From Alistipes dispar (lineage in GTDB: Bacteria; Bacteroidota; Bacteroidia; Bacteroidales; Rikenellaceae): a stretch of 64,000 bases of DNA. The translations under genes were made by a program, and so were the position numbers. The notes beneath the pieces are model-generated. The model ran no database searches, was not told the origin of the DNA, and worked only from the letters and a program-made list of their open reading frames with translations. The stretch covers positions 1,274,001 to 1,338,000 of the forward strand of contig NZ_AP019736.1 in assembly GCF_006542685.1 (NCBI RefSeq), read 5' to 3'. Each line of letters starts with the position of its first letter. Position 1 is the stretch's first letter. Of this stretch, positions 27,236-36,152 are shown one piece after another.

Positions 27236-28440
27236 CGTTTTCCGTTTTTTATCATGCCCCGCACCGTGATGCCGGTCAGCAGCAGCGCGACGGCGGCGAA
27301 GGCCGCCAGCACGGCCGCGAGGTCCGCAGGGCGGAACTCCACGGGGTAACTCTTCGTAAGAAAGGTTTCGGCGGGAATCTCGATCAGCCCGAAATGCTGC
27401 TGCACGAGGCTCGCGCCCACACCGAGCACGACACCGGCGGCGGCCCCCAAGGCGCAGATCAGCAGCCCTTCGGCGCGGAACACGGACCGCACCAGCCCCA
27501 GATCGGCCCCCAGGGCGCGGAGCGTGGCGATGTCGTCCCGCTTCTCGACGATCAGCATGGCCAGCGCCCCCACCACCGAGAAGGAGGCCACGACGAGCAC
27601 CAGCAGGGCGATGAAGAAGATGCCCCACTTCTCGTAGGTCATGATGCGGTAGAACGAGGCGCGCAGCTCGTCGCGCGTGCGGACGCGGAATCCGTCGCCC
27701 GCCTCCTCCGCCACGGCCCGGCGGACCCGCTCCGCATCGGCCCCGGGAGCGAGCCGGACGACCAGCGAGGAGACGCGGTCCGGATAGTTGAAAAGGCGCT
27801 GCGCCAGCTCCAGCGAGGTGAGGACATAGCTCTGCTCGGTCTCCAGGTCGAGGGAGAAGATCCCGCCCACCGGGACCGTGCGGCGCGTGTAGTTCTCGAT
27901 CGGCAGCAGCGAGGAGAACGATCCCCGACGGACGGCGTAGAGCGCCACGTCGGCATCGGCGAGCGACCGGACGCCCAGCGTCCAGGCCATCGCCTGCCCG
28001 ACCACGAGGTAATTCCGGTCGCCCTCGCGGACCCGCCACGCGCCCGTCACGACGGCGTCGGAGAGCGGGAAGACCGTCCCGTAGGCGTCGTCCACACCCC
28101 GCACGACGGCGGTGGCCTGTCGTCCGCCGCGCTCGAGCAGCGCACTCTGCTCCAGCAGGAAGGAGACGGCCCCGACACCCGGGATGCGGGCCAGCGCGGC
28201 CGTATCGACCGCCCCGGCGGAGAAGGTCCGGCCCTGCCGCGGGGTGATGCTCAGGTCGGGATCGAAGGCCGAATACATGGAGCGCACGAGCGACTCGAAA
28301 CCGTTGAAGACCGACAGCAGGACGATCATCGCAGCGACAGGCATCGCAACGGCCGCGACGCTCAGTCCCGAAATCAGATTGACCACCGACCGGGAGTGAG
28401 GCGAAAAGAGATAGCGGCGAGCGAAGAGGCGTGCGAGCAT
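27232..28440 (-). CDS. LolC/LolE-like FtsX-family ABC permease
   Basis: 402 residues with four transmembrane segments: one near 25-45 (LISGLSVAAVAMPVAAMIVL) and three in the last 140 residues (GIFFIALLVLVVASFSVVGA; GLLICALGAAAGVVLGVGA; LAAVLAAFAAVALLL). A periplasmic domain separates them. MLIVEKRDDIATLRALGA is the cytoplasmic coupling helix typical of lipoprotein-releasing LolC/E. No ATPase gene is adjacent, so a LolD encoded elsewhere must serve it. It lies 58 nt after rbfA and is coupled to the DUF4296 gene by ATGA. Confidence 0.9.
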   Translation of the reverse strand: MLARLFARRYLFSPHSRSVVNLISGLSVAAVAMPVAAMIVLLSVFNGFESLVRSMYSAFDPDLSITPRQGRTFSAGAVDTAALARIPGVGAVSFLLEQSALLERGGRQATAVVRGVDDAYGTVFPLSDAVVTGAWRVREGDRNYLVVGQAMAWTLGVRSLADADVALYAVRRGSFSSLLPIENYTRRTVPVGGIFSLDLETEQSYVLTSLELAQRLFNYPDRVSSLVVRLAPGADAERVRRAVAEEAGDGFRVRTRDELRASFYRIMTYEKWGIFFIALLVLVVASFSVVGALAMLIVEKRDDIATLRALGADLGLVRSVFRAEGLLICALGAAAGVVLGVGASLVQQHFGLIEIPAETFLTKSYPVEFRPADLAAVLAAFAAVALLLTGITVRGMIKNGKR

Positions 28441-28498
28441 GGGCTGGAGCGGTTACGGCCGGGAGCGGCGGAACGGGTTGCGGCGGACGGCAGGCATC

Positions 28499-28834
28499 CT
28501 ATTTCAACGCCTGTTCGATATGCTCGATGTATTCGAGCGAATCGTCGAGGAAAAACTGGATTTCGGGGACGTTCTTCAACTGGTTGCGGATGCGCTGGCC
28601 CAAAGCCCGGCGGATGAACCAGTTCTGCTGTTCGAGGGTCTTCATCATCCCGGCGCTGCGCTCGAAGGGGAAGACGCTGACATAGATTTTGGCGTATCCG
28701 AAGTCGGGCGACACGCGCACGGCCGTAACCGTGACGAGCGACCCGCGGACGACGGCCGCACCCTCCTTCTGGAAGATTTCGGCCACGTCCTTCTGAATCT
28801 GCTTGGCGATTTTCTGCTGACGGGTGGTTTCCAT
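28499..28834 (-). CDS. rbfA: 30S ribosome-binding factor RbfA
   Basis: A 111-residue assembly factor for the 30S subunit, needed for 16S rRNA 5'-end maturation. The KH-type fold is seen as RQQKIAKQIQKDVAEIF, VTVTAVRVSPDFGYAKIYVS and IRNQLKNVPEIQFFLDDSLE, all standard RbfA segments. It lies 12 nt after the outer membrane protein gene, inside the long reverse-strand operon. Confidence 0.95.
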   Translation of the reverse strand: METTRQQKIAKQIQKDVAEIFQKEGAAVVRGSLVTVTAVRVSPDFGYAKIYVSVFPFERSAGMMKTLEQQNWFIRRALGQRIRNQLKNVPEIQFFLDDSLEYIEHIEQALK

Positions 28835-28846
28835 AGCTGTCTCGAT

Positions 28847-29656
28847 TTACAATTCGTATTTGAACACTTCGCGGTTCTTCGACCGTTTGGGCCGCGGTTT
28901 CCAGGTCTCGAAGCCCTCCTTGTTGAAGCGGTAGTTGAGCCCCACGGAGATCGTCAGGTTGTCGAGCGGCGACCGCATCGGCGTCGCCGGGAAGGGATTC
29001 TCCGGACCGTCGATGCCGCCGTCGGCATAGCGGTTGCGGTTGCGCACGATGTCCGAATAGCCGAAGTAGTAGCGCACGCGGAAGTTCAGTTCGTAGCGGC
29101 GGATCAGGAAGGCGATGCCGCCGCCGCCGGCCAGTCCGTAGCCCCACCGGCTGTCGCGCGGCGTCTTGAAACGGTAGTCGCCCCGCCAGTCCGCTTCGCC
29201 CCGCCGCTTCGCCTGCTCGTTCTCGTAGGTGGAGGAGAGGTTATAGGAGAAGGTGGCCGCGGCCTCGAAATAGACTCGCACATGGTTGCGGATCATGTAG
29301 AAATGCGGCTGCCAGACGACCGGCATCACGAGCGTATTGACATGGCGCGTGTAGTAGAGGTAGTCCTTCTTCTCCTCGACCTGCGAGGAGTTGGTCGCGA
29401 AGGAGAATCCCGACTGCTGAAATTCGAGGTCCACGCCGAAGCCCCCCACGAAACGCTGGCGGCCGTAGTAGCGCCACGTGAGGCCGCCGCTGTACATGCC
29501 CCACAGGGCGCGCATCTCCTGCTGGGGCTGGAAACGGCCGTTGGCCATGCCGTAGCCCGCGATGAAGCCCAGCGTATGCTGCGCCGAAGCGCCGTTCCAG
29601 GCCAGAAGCGCCGGCAGCACCGACGCCGCCGCAAGAATATATCGTCTCAGTGTCAT
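28847..29656 (-). CDS. Outer membrane beta-barrel protein
   Basis: 269 residues with a signal peptide ending NGASAQ. Alternating aromatic strands predict an 8- to 12-stranded barrel (LGFIAGYGMANGRFQ; HVRVYFEAAATFSYNLSSTY; YELNFRVRYYFGYSDIVRN; NLTISVGLNYRFNKEGF). The family is of the PorT/OMP_b-brl type common in Bacteroidetes; the exact role is unknown. The C-terminal tail after the last strand is basic (RPKRSKNREVFK), unlike a classic terminal-phenylalanine barrel. It sits 1 nt from the upstream lipoprotein stop. Confidence 0.82.
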   Translation of the reverse strand: MTLRRYILAAASVLPALLAWNGASAQHTLGFIAGYGMANGRFQPQQEMRALWGMYSGGLTWRYYGRQRFVGGFGVDLEFQQSGFSFATNSSQVEEKKDYLYYTRHVNTLVMPVVWQPHFYMIRNHVRVYFEAAATFSYNLSSTYENEQAKRRGEADWRGDYRFKTPRDSRWGYGLAGGGGIAFLIRRYELNFRVRYYFGYSDIVRNRNRYADGGIDGPENPFPATPMRSPLDNLTISVGLNYRFNKEGFETWKPRPKRSKNREVFKYEL

Positions 29657-29657
29657 C

Positions 29658-31694
29658 CTATCTGAACGTGTTGAACATGCTGCCCGCGGAGTTGAAGTTC
29701 GCGTTCGAATTGTTCTGCTGACGGTTTCTGTCGTCGCGCTTCGGGCCCTCCTTGGCGCGCTTCTCCGCCTCGCGCCGCTGCCGCTGCGCCTCGCGCTCGT
29801 CCAGCAGGCGCGAAAGCGACTGCATCGTGACGGGGGCGAAGATCCGGTTCATGTCCATCGTGAACTCGATCTCCCAGTTGGTTTTCGTGGCGAAGGTGTC
29901 CTCGCCCTCCGCATTGACGAAGAATTCGGCCCGCTCGGGCTGGCGGCGCTCCACCAGATTGCCCGAGTCCCATTTGCCGTTGCCGTTGCGGTCCTCGATG
30001 ATGCGGAACTTGATGTCGCCGGCCGGGACGTAGTTGAACCGGATGTCGCCCGTCCCGACGTTGCGCTTCTCCTGCTTGAGGGAGTTGTTGCCGTCGAGCA
30101 GTTGCACGATGTACTTCGTACCGTCGTCGCGCCCCACGACATGAATCTTCACCGTGGCGAACTTCTCGGGATCGAAGACCGTGTACTTGCCGATGATCGA
30201 ATCGTTCGAGAAACCCGCGACGTCGGTGATGGCCCCGGCGGGAATGGTCAGCGTATATTCGCCCCCGAGTTTCCAGGGGGCGGAAATGTGCCAGCGGAGC
30301 AACTGCGCCGTGTCGGGGCGCATGTGCACGGGAACGTCCTCGATCGACTGGTCCCCGGCCGTGAAGGTCAGCAGCAGCGCCGCCGAATCGAGCCGTGCGA
30401 GAGGATAGTCGAAATCGACGGTCAGGTGCTCCTCGGGGTTGATCTCGCCCGAAAGCGGGAGTTTGAAGGCGAAGGGATTCTCCTTCTCGGGTTCGGTCCA
30501 CTCCTCGCCCGCCGCCTCGGCCTTACGGCGTTCGCGTTCGAGGCGTTCGCGCTCGCGCTCCTGCTCCTTGGTCTCGATCAGCCGCCACGGGAGTTTCAAA
30601 TCCTCGGTGACCTCCTGCAGGCGATTGACCGTGTCGTGCTTGAAGTAGGTGATCGTGCCCTTGATCGTGTCGGGAAGCGACGCCGAAGGGACGTTGAACC
30701 ACAGTGCGATCGTATCGCGCCCCTCGGTCTGCGGGTCCACGATCACCCGGTCCTCGGGAATGCTGTCGAAACGCAGCGAGGTGATGCGGGGATTCGCCGC
30801 GCCGAAATAGAGCATCGCCTTGTGCTGCAGGGGCCGCTCGCTCTCGGAGAGGAGCTGGCGGCGGAACGCCTTGTCGGTGAACATGCGGAAATAGAGCTGC
30901 GGCTCGGCGGTCACATACTGGCGCAGCGAGTCGTACCAGATGGCGAAATCGGGCATCTCGGCCGGGTTGTAGGTCCCGTCGAGGAAGCCCACCTGGTCCG
31001 AACCCGGTTCGTACATCTGGTTGTCGTTCTTGTCCTCGACGGCATAGATGCGGTAGGGAATCGGCTTGAGGTTCTGCGCGATGAAGATGCCGTTCGTCTC
31101 GGCGCGGGCGATGACGGCGGGTTTGTACTTGAAAATCGTGGAGTCGTATTCCGGGACGTTCTCCACCGAGTCGGCCGGGAAGAACCAGATGAAGCTCTTC
31201 GACACGGAATCGGCCTTGTAGCTGTCGGCCGTATAGCCCGAAAAGACCATCGAGTCGATCTCGGGGCCCGTCGAGAAGACGTAGCGCATCGAATAGAGCG
31301 GGTTGCCCTCGTTGTTGTCACGGATGGCGCTGCCGAAGTTGAGCGAATAGGTCGTATTGGGCAGCAGCGTGTCGCGCAGTTGGATGACGATGCCGCGCCC
31401 GCGCTGGGTGATCGTCGGCTTCTTCTTCATCTGCGGCGAGGTGAAGAACTCCTTCTGCTGGTCCTTGATCTGGATGAACTCGTCGAACTCGATGTAGATC
31501 TTTCCATGGTTCACCGTAGGCCGGTTCGTGGAGAAGTTGTCCGGGACCATGTTCACGATCACGGGAGGCAGCGAGTCGATCGGACCGCCCGTGGGGGTCA
31601 TCATGCTCGCGCAGCGGCTCAGAAAGGCCGACGCGAAGAGCAGCGCGACGACGCCGCGCAGCAGGTTCAGGGTATGTCGTCTGCGGGTATTCAT
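29658..31694 (-). CDS. Large Ig-like-domain lipoprotein
   Basis: 678 residues, lipobox FLSRC. The N-terminal Ig-like domain (GGPIDSLPPVIVNMVPDNFS to TYSLNFGSAIRDNNEGN) is the Big_5-type module found in many Bacteroidetes lipoproteins. Residues 370-400 are a charged linker rich in RER/ERE. The remainder is beta-rich with EDRNGNGKWDSG, an EF-hand-like Asp-rich loop that may bind calcium. The C-terminus is Asn/Gln rich. It is coupled upstream to the 325-residue lipoprotein (ATGA) and downstream to the barrel protein. A joint role at the outer membrane is likely but unproven. Confidence 0.85.
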   Translation of the reverse strand: MNTRRRHTLNLLRGVVALLFASAFLSRCASMMTPTGGPIDSLPPVIVNMVPDNFSTNRPTVNHGKIYIEFDEFIQIKDQQKEFFTSPQMKKKPTITQRGRGIVIQLRDTLLPNTTYSLNFGSAIRDNNEGNPLYSMRYVFSTGPEIDSMVFSGYTADSYKADSVSKSFIWFFPADSVENVPEYDSTIFKYKPAVIARAETNGIFIAQNLKPIPYRIYAVEDKNDNQMYEPGSDQVGFLDGTYNPAEMPDFAIWYDSLRQYVTAEPQLYFRMFTDKAFRRQLLSESERPLQHKAMLYFGAANPRITSLRFDSIPEDRVIVDPQTEGRDTIALWFNVPSASLPDTIKGTITYFKHDTVNRLQEVTEDLKLPWRLIETKEQERERERLERERRKAEAAGEEWTEPEKENPFAFKLPLSGEINPEEHLTVDFDYPLARLDSAALLLTFTAGDQSIEDVPVHMRPDTAQLLRWHISAPWKLGGEYTLTIPAGAITDVAGFSNDSIIGKYTVFDPEKFATVKIHVVGRDDGTKYIVQLLDGNNSLKQEKRNVGTGDIRFNYVPAGDIKFRIIEDRNGNGKWDSGNLVERRQPERAEFFVNAEGEDTFATKTNWEIEFTMDMNRIFAPVTMQSLSRLLDEREAQRQRREAEKRAKEGPKRDDRNRQQNNSNANFNSAGSMFNTFR

Positions 31695-32668
31695 CGCCGG
31701 GCGGTATTTTGCGTCTCCTGCTCCTCCCGATCGGGATCGAGCGCCTCGTTCACGATGCGCCAGCCGTCAAGCACGTCGATCCAAACGCCCCGCCACGGCC
31801 GGAAGAGCACCTCGAACGTCGGACTTGCGCCGTCGAGGTCCACGCTCTGCTGCGAATAGGCGTAAAGGCGATTGACACGGTCCACGACCACCACCATCAG
31901 CGACTCCACGCTGACCTGCATCGAGAAGAGACCCGTCTCCTCGTCGGCATAGGCCTGGAACGAGGGCGTGGTGCGCGTGTCGTTCTCGTCGCGCTTCGAG
32001 GTGATGCGGCCCGCATAGGCGTCGTCGTAGGAGGCGATGCGCCAGGCGGTCGTATCGACGGCATAGGCATAGACCTTGAGGTTGCCGGGATCCTCGAACG
32101 GCGCGGCGGCGGCGTCCTCGGCGCTCTGCAACAACGGGCGCACGTAGGTGTCGAGCCGCTGCGGAGGCGTATAGAACTCGTTGAAGAAGCACCAGTTGCC
32201 GTCCTTGTAGGAAGTGCCCTCCTTCCACGTCTTGAAGATCAGCGTCACGTAGAGCGACGGCAGCGTCTCGACAAGCTCCTGCTCCGTGTAGGCGTAGAGC
32301 CGGTGTTCGGTATCGACGGCCAGGATCATCCGCCGCTCGGCCATCGGCAGCGACATGCGGACCCAGCCCGTCGTGCCCTCCTGCGCGTAAGGCTCCGAGG
32401 AGGCGACGGCCTGCAACTGCGCCGAAGGGTCGTCCTTCAGCGAGGCGATGCCGTTGAGCGCATCCTCGTAGGAGGCGACGGTGTAACGGGCCGTATCGGC
32501 ATCGAAGGCGTAGGCCACCACCCCATCGAGCGGTTCGTAGGGATCGGTCGAAAGGGTCTGCGCGAGCGGCTTGAGCACGTATTCGGTCCTGTCGCTCGAG
32601 GTGTCCTTGAGACACCCCGCGAGGAGCGCGGCGGCAGCCAGCGGCGCGAGGATTCGGGTCGGATTCAT
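31691..32668 (-). CDS. Lipoprotein with an internal duplication, function unknown
   Basis: 325 residues, lipobox LLAGC. Two homologous halves can be seen. VVAYAFDADTARYTVASYED near residues 50-69 corresponds to LKVYAYAVDTTAWRIASYDD near 198-217, and each is followed by a stretch with (D/E)xxxRLYAYxxQ (TEHRLYAYTEQ; RVNRLYAYSQQ). Each half closes with a Trp-containing strand (FKTWKEG; FRPWRG). It overlaps folK by 4 nt and the Ig-like lipoprotein by 4 nt. I do not recognise the family. Confidence 0.82.
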   Translation of the reverse strand: MNPTRILAPLAAAALLAGCLKDTSSDRTEYVLKPLAQTLSTDPYEPLDGVVAYAFDADTARYTVASYEDALNGIASLKDDPSAQLQAVASSEPYAQEGTTGWVRMSLPMAERRMILAVDTEHRLYAYTEQELVETLPSLYVTLIFKTWKEGTSYKDGNWCFFNEFYTPPQRLDTYVRPLLQSAEDAAAAPFEDPGNLKVYAYAVDTTAWRIASYDDAYAGRITSKRDENDTRTTPSFQAYADEETGLFSMQVSVESLMVVVVDRVNRLYAYSQQSVDLDGASPTFEVLFRPWRGVWIDVLDGWRIVNEALDPDREEQETQNTARR

Positions 32669-33165
32669 CGTTCTCTCTTTTTTCGCAGCGCCTCGAGCAT
32701 CCCGCCGACGGTCTCCCCCGTCACGGGATGGCGGCGCAGGCGCATGATTTCACACAACGGCACGAGGGCGAACTCCCGTTCGGCGAGCCGGGGATGCGGA
32801 ACGGTGAGCCGCTCTTCGCGGATCACCTCGTCGTCGTAGAAAATGATGTCGATGTCGATGGGGCGCGAGGTGTATGCGGCTCCCGTGGAGGCCTTCTCCA
32901 CGGCCTCGGCAGCACGGTTGCGCCCCAGGTCGCACTCGATGCGCTGCACGGCGTCGAGCACCTCGAGCGGCGAAAGGTCCGTGGTGATCTCCAGGGCCTG
33001 ATTCGAGAAGCGCGCCGCCGAAGCGAAGCCCCACGGCTCGCTCTCGTAGCGGTGCGAACAGCGCAGGACTGCGCCCACGCGGGCATTGACGAGCTGCTGC
33101 GCCGCTTGCAGCGTGCGCTTCACGTCGCCTTCGTTGCCCCCCAGAAGAAGTGTCACTCGTGCCAT
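32665..33165 (-). CDS. folK: 2-amino-4-hydroxy-6-hydroxymethyldihydropteridine pyrophosphokinase
   Basis: 166-residue HPPK of folate synthesis; transfers pyrophosphate from ATP to 6-hydroxymethyl-dihydropterin. It starts MARVTLLLGGNEGDVKRTL, the pterin-binding loop. YESEPWGF and NQALEITTDLSPLEVLDAVQ follow. The catalytic signature is RPIDIDIIFYDDEVI, and VPHPRLAEREFALVPLCEI is the last conserved block. It starts 2 nt after the holB-like stop. Confidence 0.95.
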   Translation of the reverse strand: MARVTLLLGGNEGDVKRTLQAAQQLVNARVGAVLRCSHRYESEPWGFASAARFSNQALEITTDLSPLEVLDAVQRIECDLGRNRAAEAVEKASTGAAYTSRPIDIDIIFYDDEVIREERLTVPHPRLAEREFALVPLCEIMRLRRHPVTGETVGGMLEALRKKRER

Positions 33166-33167
33166 CG

Positions 33168-34313
33168 TCACAGATGTTTTATCATTTTGCTCACCGAGAG
33201 CGCAAAATGGGTGAATACGATCGTCGGATTGCCGTTCTGCGCGATCTGCGCCGCGGCACTCTCGATCTCGGCGATCAGCGGCTCGATGTTCCGCGAGCCG
33301 ACGAAGGGGGCGAATTTCGAGCAGAAGGCCAGCTCTTCGCCCCACAGGTAGCAGACCTCGCTCAGACCGGCGTGGAGCATGTAGCTCTCGCGCAAAAGCC
33401 GCGCCGCATCGCGCAGGAAGGAGCGCTGCTGCTCGCGCGAGAGCTGGGCGGCCTCCTCGGCCCAGCCGATCAGCTCCAGATGCCGGTCGTTGTAGCTCAG
33501 GCGCATCAGCGAGCAGAAAAGCCCGAAGTTCTCCCGCCGCGCGGCGTCGTTCTCGCCCGCCGCCAGATGTCCCAGTTCCAGCAGGTCGCCGCCCGCAAGA
33601 CGCGCCATGTTGCGCGCCTGCAACGGATCCGTCACGCCGCGTTCGCGGGCCGCACGCTCCAGCACCTCGGGCGCGATGCGGGGGACGGCCACCTCCTGCG
33701 TGCGCGAAAGGATCGTCGGCAGCAGGCGGTCGGGCTGCTCGGAGACCAGGATGAAGAGCGTCCGCTCCCACGGCTCCTCGAGAATCTTGAGAATCTTGTT
33801 CGCGGCCTCCTCGTTCATCGTCTCCGGAAGCCAGACGAGCATCGTCTTGTAGTCGGCCTCGAAGCTCTTGAAGGAGAGCTTGCGGATGATCTCGTCGGCC
33901 TCTCGGGCCGCGATCATGCCCTTGAGCGTCTTGCCCAGATCGAGCCGGTCGTACCACTCCTGCGGCGAGAAACAGCCGCCCCGCTCGGCGAAAAGCGCGC
34001 GGAACTGCTCCAGGAACTCGTCGCTGCGGACCGCCTCGCCCGACTTCTTGCCCTGTTTGTTCACCGGAAAGACCAGATGCAGGTCGGGATGCGCGAGGGC
34101 GGCGATCTGCCGACAGTCGGGACATTCGCCGCACGAATCGCCATCCCGCCGGTGGCGGCAGCAGAGATACTGCACATAGGCCACGGCCAGCGCGAGCGTC
34201 CCGTAGCCCGCCGCACCCGAAAAGAGCTGCGCATGGCTCACGCGCCCCGCATCGACCGACCGCGCCAGATGCCGCTTCAGATCCTCCTGTCCCGTAATGT
34301 CCGCAAACCGCAT
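33168..34313 (-). CDS. holB: DNA polymerase III delta-prime subunit
   Basis: A 381-residue clamp-loader subunit. The N-terminal AAA+ part (FADITGQEDLKRHLARSVDA) lacks a lysine in the P-loop position (SGAAGYGTLALA), as expected for the non-hydrolysing delta-prime. A zinc module with four cysteines (CCRHRRDGDSCGECPDC) lies near residues 51-67. ETMNEEAANKILKILEEPWE and LLPTILSRTQEV are clamp-loader motifs. Bacteroidetes proteins of this type are often annotated simply as DNA polymerase III subunit. It sits 20 nt after the flippase gene. Confidence 0.85.
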   Translation of the reverse strand: MRFADITGQEDLKRHLARSVDAGRVSHAQLFSGAAGYGTLALAVAYVQYLCCRHRRDGDSCGECPDCRQIAALAHPDLHLVFPVNKQGKKSGEAVRSDEFLEQFRALFAERGGCFSPQEWYDRLDLGKTLKGMIAAREADEIIRKLSFKSFEADYKTMLVWLPETMNEEAANKILKILEEPWERTLFILVSEQPDRLLPTILSRTQEVAVPRIAPEVLERAARERGVTDPLQARNMARLAGGDLLELGHLAAGENDAARRENFGLFCSLMRLSYNDRHLELIGWAEEAAQLSREQQRSFLRDAARLLRESYMLHAGLSEVCYLWGEELAFCSKFAPFVGSRNIEPLIAEIESAAAQIAQNGNPTIVFTHFALSVSKMIKHL

Positions 34314-34333
34314 ATCCTTCTCCTCAAAATCCG

Positions 34334-35806
34334 TTAAGACCGCTTCAGCACCGCACGCGCCATCGCCCCGAGGTCGATCCGCTCCCGGCGGACGAGGTAG
34401 GCGACATAGGACGCAAGAAGCAACATATTAAACGCATAGCCCACGAACATATTGCCCGCGGCGCCCCCGACGGCCTCGGCCGCGGCGAACCCCGCCAGCG
34501 CGACGGCGACATACTCGCCGATGCGCCGCCAGTCGTAGGGCGTGGGGAAGAAGCGGCGGTTGAGCCACCAGCTCACGGCGACCATCGCCACCTCGCTCGC
34601 CAGCCGCGCCCAGGCCGCCCCGAAGTAACCGCACAAGGGCACGAGCCAGCACCCGAAAAGGAGGATGGCCGCAAGCCCCGTGCCGGTGACGACGATCGCG
34701 AGCGACGTCCGCTCCTCGCGCTTGTACCAGAACGAGAGGTTGAGCCATACGCCCGTGAGGACGTTGGCCCCGAGCACCACCGGCAGGATGAAGATCCCCT
34801 CGCGGAACTCCCGTCCCACGATCAGCGCGAAGACGTCGCGGAAAAGGGCGATGCAGAGGAAAATCACCATCGAGGCCATGACGTAGTATTTCAGCGCCGC
34901 GGCATTCATCGCCACGAAGTCCGACTTTTTGAAATTCGAAAGGAAGAAGGGCTCGGCGGCCAGCCGGTAGATCTGGTAGAAGAGCATCATCACCACGGCG
35001 ATCTTCGTGACGGCGCCATAGACGCCCAGTTGCGCCATGGCCACCCCCTCGGGCAGCAGGAACTTGATGAGCTGGCGGTCGATGAACTCGTTGGCCGTAC
35101 CGGTCAGGCCGCCCACCAGCAGCGGCAGCGAATAGGCGAAAACGGCCGTCAGCAGCTTCCGGTCGATCGCAGGCAGCGTGCGGTCGGCGGTGGCGAGGAT
35201 CACCAGCCACGTCACCGCGCTGGCGACGAAGTTGGCGACGAAGACCCACCCCACGCCGAAGTCGGTGGAGAAGAGTCCCGCGACGCCGAAGGCGACGGCC
35301 AGCGCGACGTTGAGCACCGCGCTCAGCGCCTTGATTCCGACGAAGGTGAGCGCGCGCCCCTGCTCGCGAAGCCGCGAAAAGGGAATGCAGGCCCAGACGT
35401 CGAACAGGATGATGAGGCCGACCCAGACGACGTATTCGGGGTGCGCGACATAGGTTTCGCCCATCAGGCGGGCGACGTCGCCGCGGAAAAGGATCATCGC
35501 CGCGACGAAAAGCAGCGCCGCGAGCGACGTGGCGCCCCAGGTCGTGGCGAAGAGCCGCCGTTTGGCCCCCCGCACGTCGCCGCCCGCCGCCTCGGCCCGG
35601 GCCGAAAAGCGGAAATAGCTCGACTCCATGCCCATCGTCAGGAGCGTGAGCGCCAGCGGAATCAGGGCATAGACGTCGGTGACGATTCCGTAGGCCTCCT
35701 GCCCGAATTCACGGGTATAGTAAGGCGTGAGCAGATAGCTCAGGAAACGCACCGCGATCGTGCTGATGCCGTAAATGGCGGTCTGTCTGGCCAGCTTTTC
35801 GAGCAT
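34334..35806 (-). CDS. Polysaccharide biosynthesis flippase (Wzx/MATE-like)
   Basis: 490 residues with about twelve to fourteen membrane segments. It begins MLEKLARQTAIYGISTIAVR and contains YTREFGQEAYGIVTDVYALI, the usual start of the oligosaccharide flippase family. Members move lipid-linked sugars across the inner membrane for surface polysaccharide synthesis. No glycosyltransferase or polymerase gene is adjacent. The rhamnose genes at 53.6-55.6 kb are the nearest sugar-pathway genes. The promoter box at 35827-35834 leaves a leader of about 14 nt. Confidence 0.87.
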   Translation of the reverse strand: MLEKLARQTAIYGISTIAVRFLSYLLTPYYTREFGQEAYGIVTDVYALIPLALTLLTMGMESSYFRFSARAEAAGGDVRGAKRRLFATTWGATSLAALLFVAAMILFRGDVARLMGETYVAHPEYVVWVGLIILFDVWACIPFSRLREQGRALTFVGIKALSAVLNVALAVAFGVAGLFSTDFGVGWVFVANFVASAVTWLVILATADRTLPAIDRKLLTAVFAYSLPLLVGGLTGTANEFIDRQLIKFLLPEGVAMAQLGVYGAVTKIAVVMMLFYQIYRLAAEPFFLSNFKKSDFVAMNAAALKYYVMASMVIFLCIALFRDVFALIVGREFREGIFILPVVLGANVLTGVWLNLSFWYKREERTSLAIVVTGTGLAAILLFGCWLVPLCGYFGAAWARLASEVAMVAVSWWLNRRFFPTPYDWRRIGEYVAVALAGFAAAEAVGGAAGNMFVGYAFNMLLLASYVAYLVRRERIDLGAMARAVLKRS

Positions 35807-35826
35807 AAAGAGTGCTTAATAGGCAG

Positions 35827-35834
35827 CAAAGATA
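35827..35834 (-). promoter_or_regulatory. Promoter -7 element of the flippase-holB-folK operon
   Basis: On the reverse strand the site reads TATCTTTG, an exact TAnnTTTG match 20 nt before the ATG at 35806. It probably drives the long reverse operon that may extend to 26095. Confidence 0.6.
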
Positions 35835-36152
35835 CAAATTTCGGCGGAAAAAGCCGCCGTTTCTCCTTCTTTCGAAGAAAGAAGAGAAAAGCCCGGGGAT
35901 TCCGGGCAGGGCAACCCGAACCGGCGGGGAGCGGACGGAACCGGATCGGCAGAAAGGAAGCGACGGAACGAAAGGCGCGGCCGGCGGCAGCGGGTGTGCC
36001 GCGAAAGCCGGAGGGCGGAACGGCACAAAAAGACCGGACGCTGCCGCGGAACGCCGGAAAGGCGATTCCGGGAAGCGTCCGGAGACAGAAGCGCCCCGTC
36101 CGGGCCCGCGAGGTGTTCCTCCCGCGGCACGGAAGGCGTCAAGGGAGCGGCG
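35835..36152. other. Gene-free spacer with stacked hairpins
   Basis: 318 bases without a convincing gene. They hold the 6-bp stem CGGCGG/CCGCCG at 35842-35859 and the 8-bp stem CTTCTTTC-GAA-GAAAGAAG at 35866-35884. The rest of the tract is purine-rich, T-poor and repeatedly CCGGA-like. Open frames here show only low-complexity Arg/Gly/Pro translation. Confidence 0.6.
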
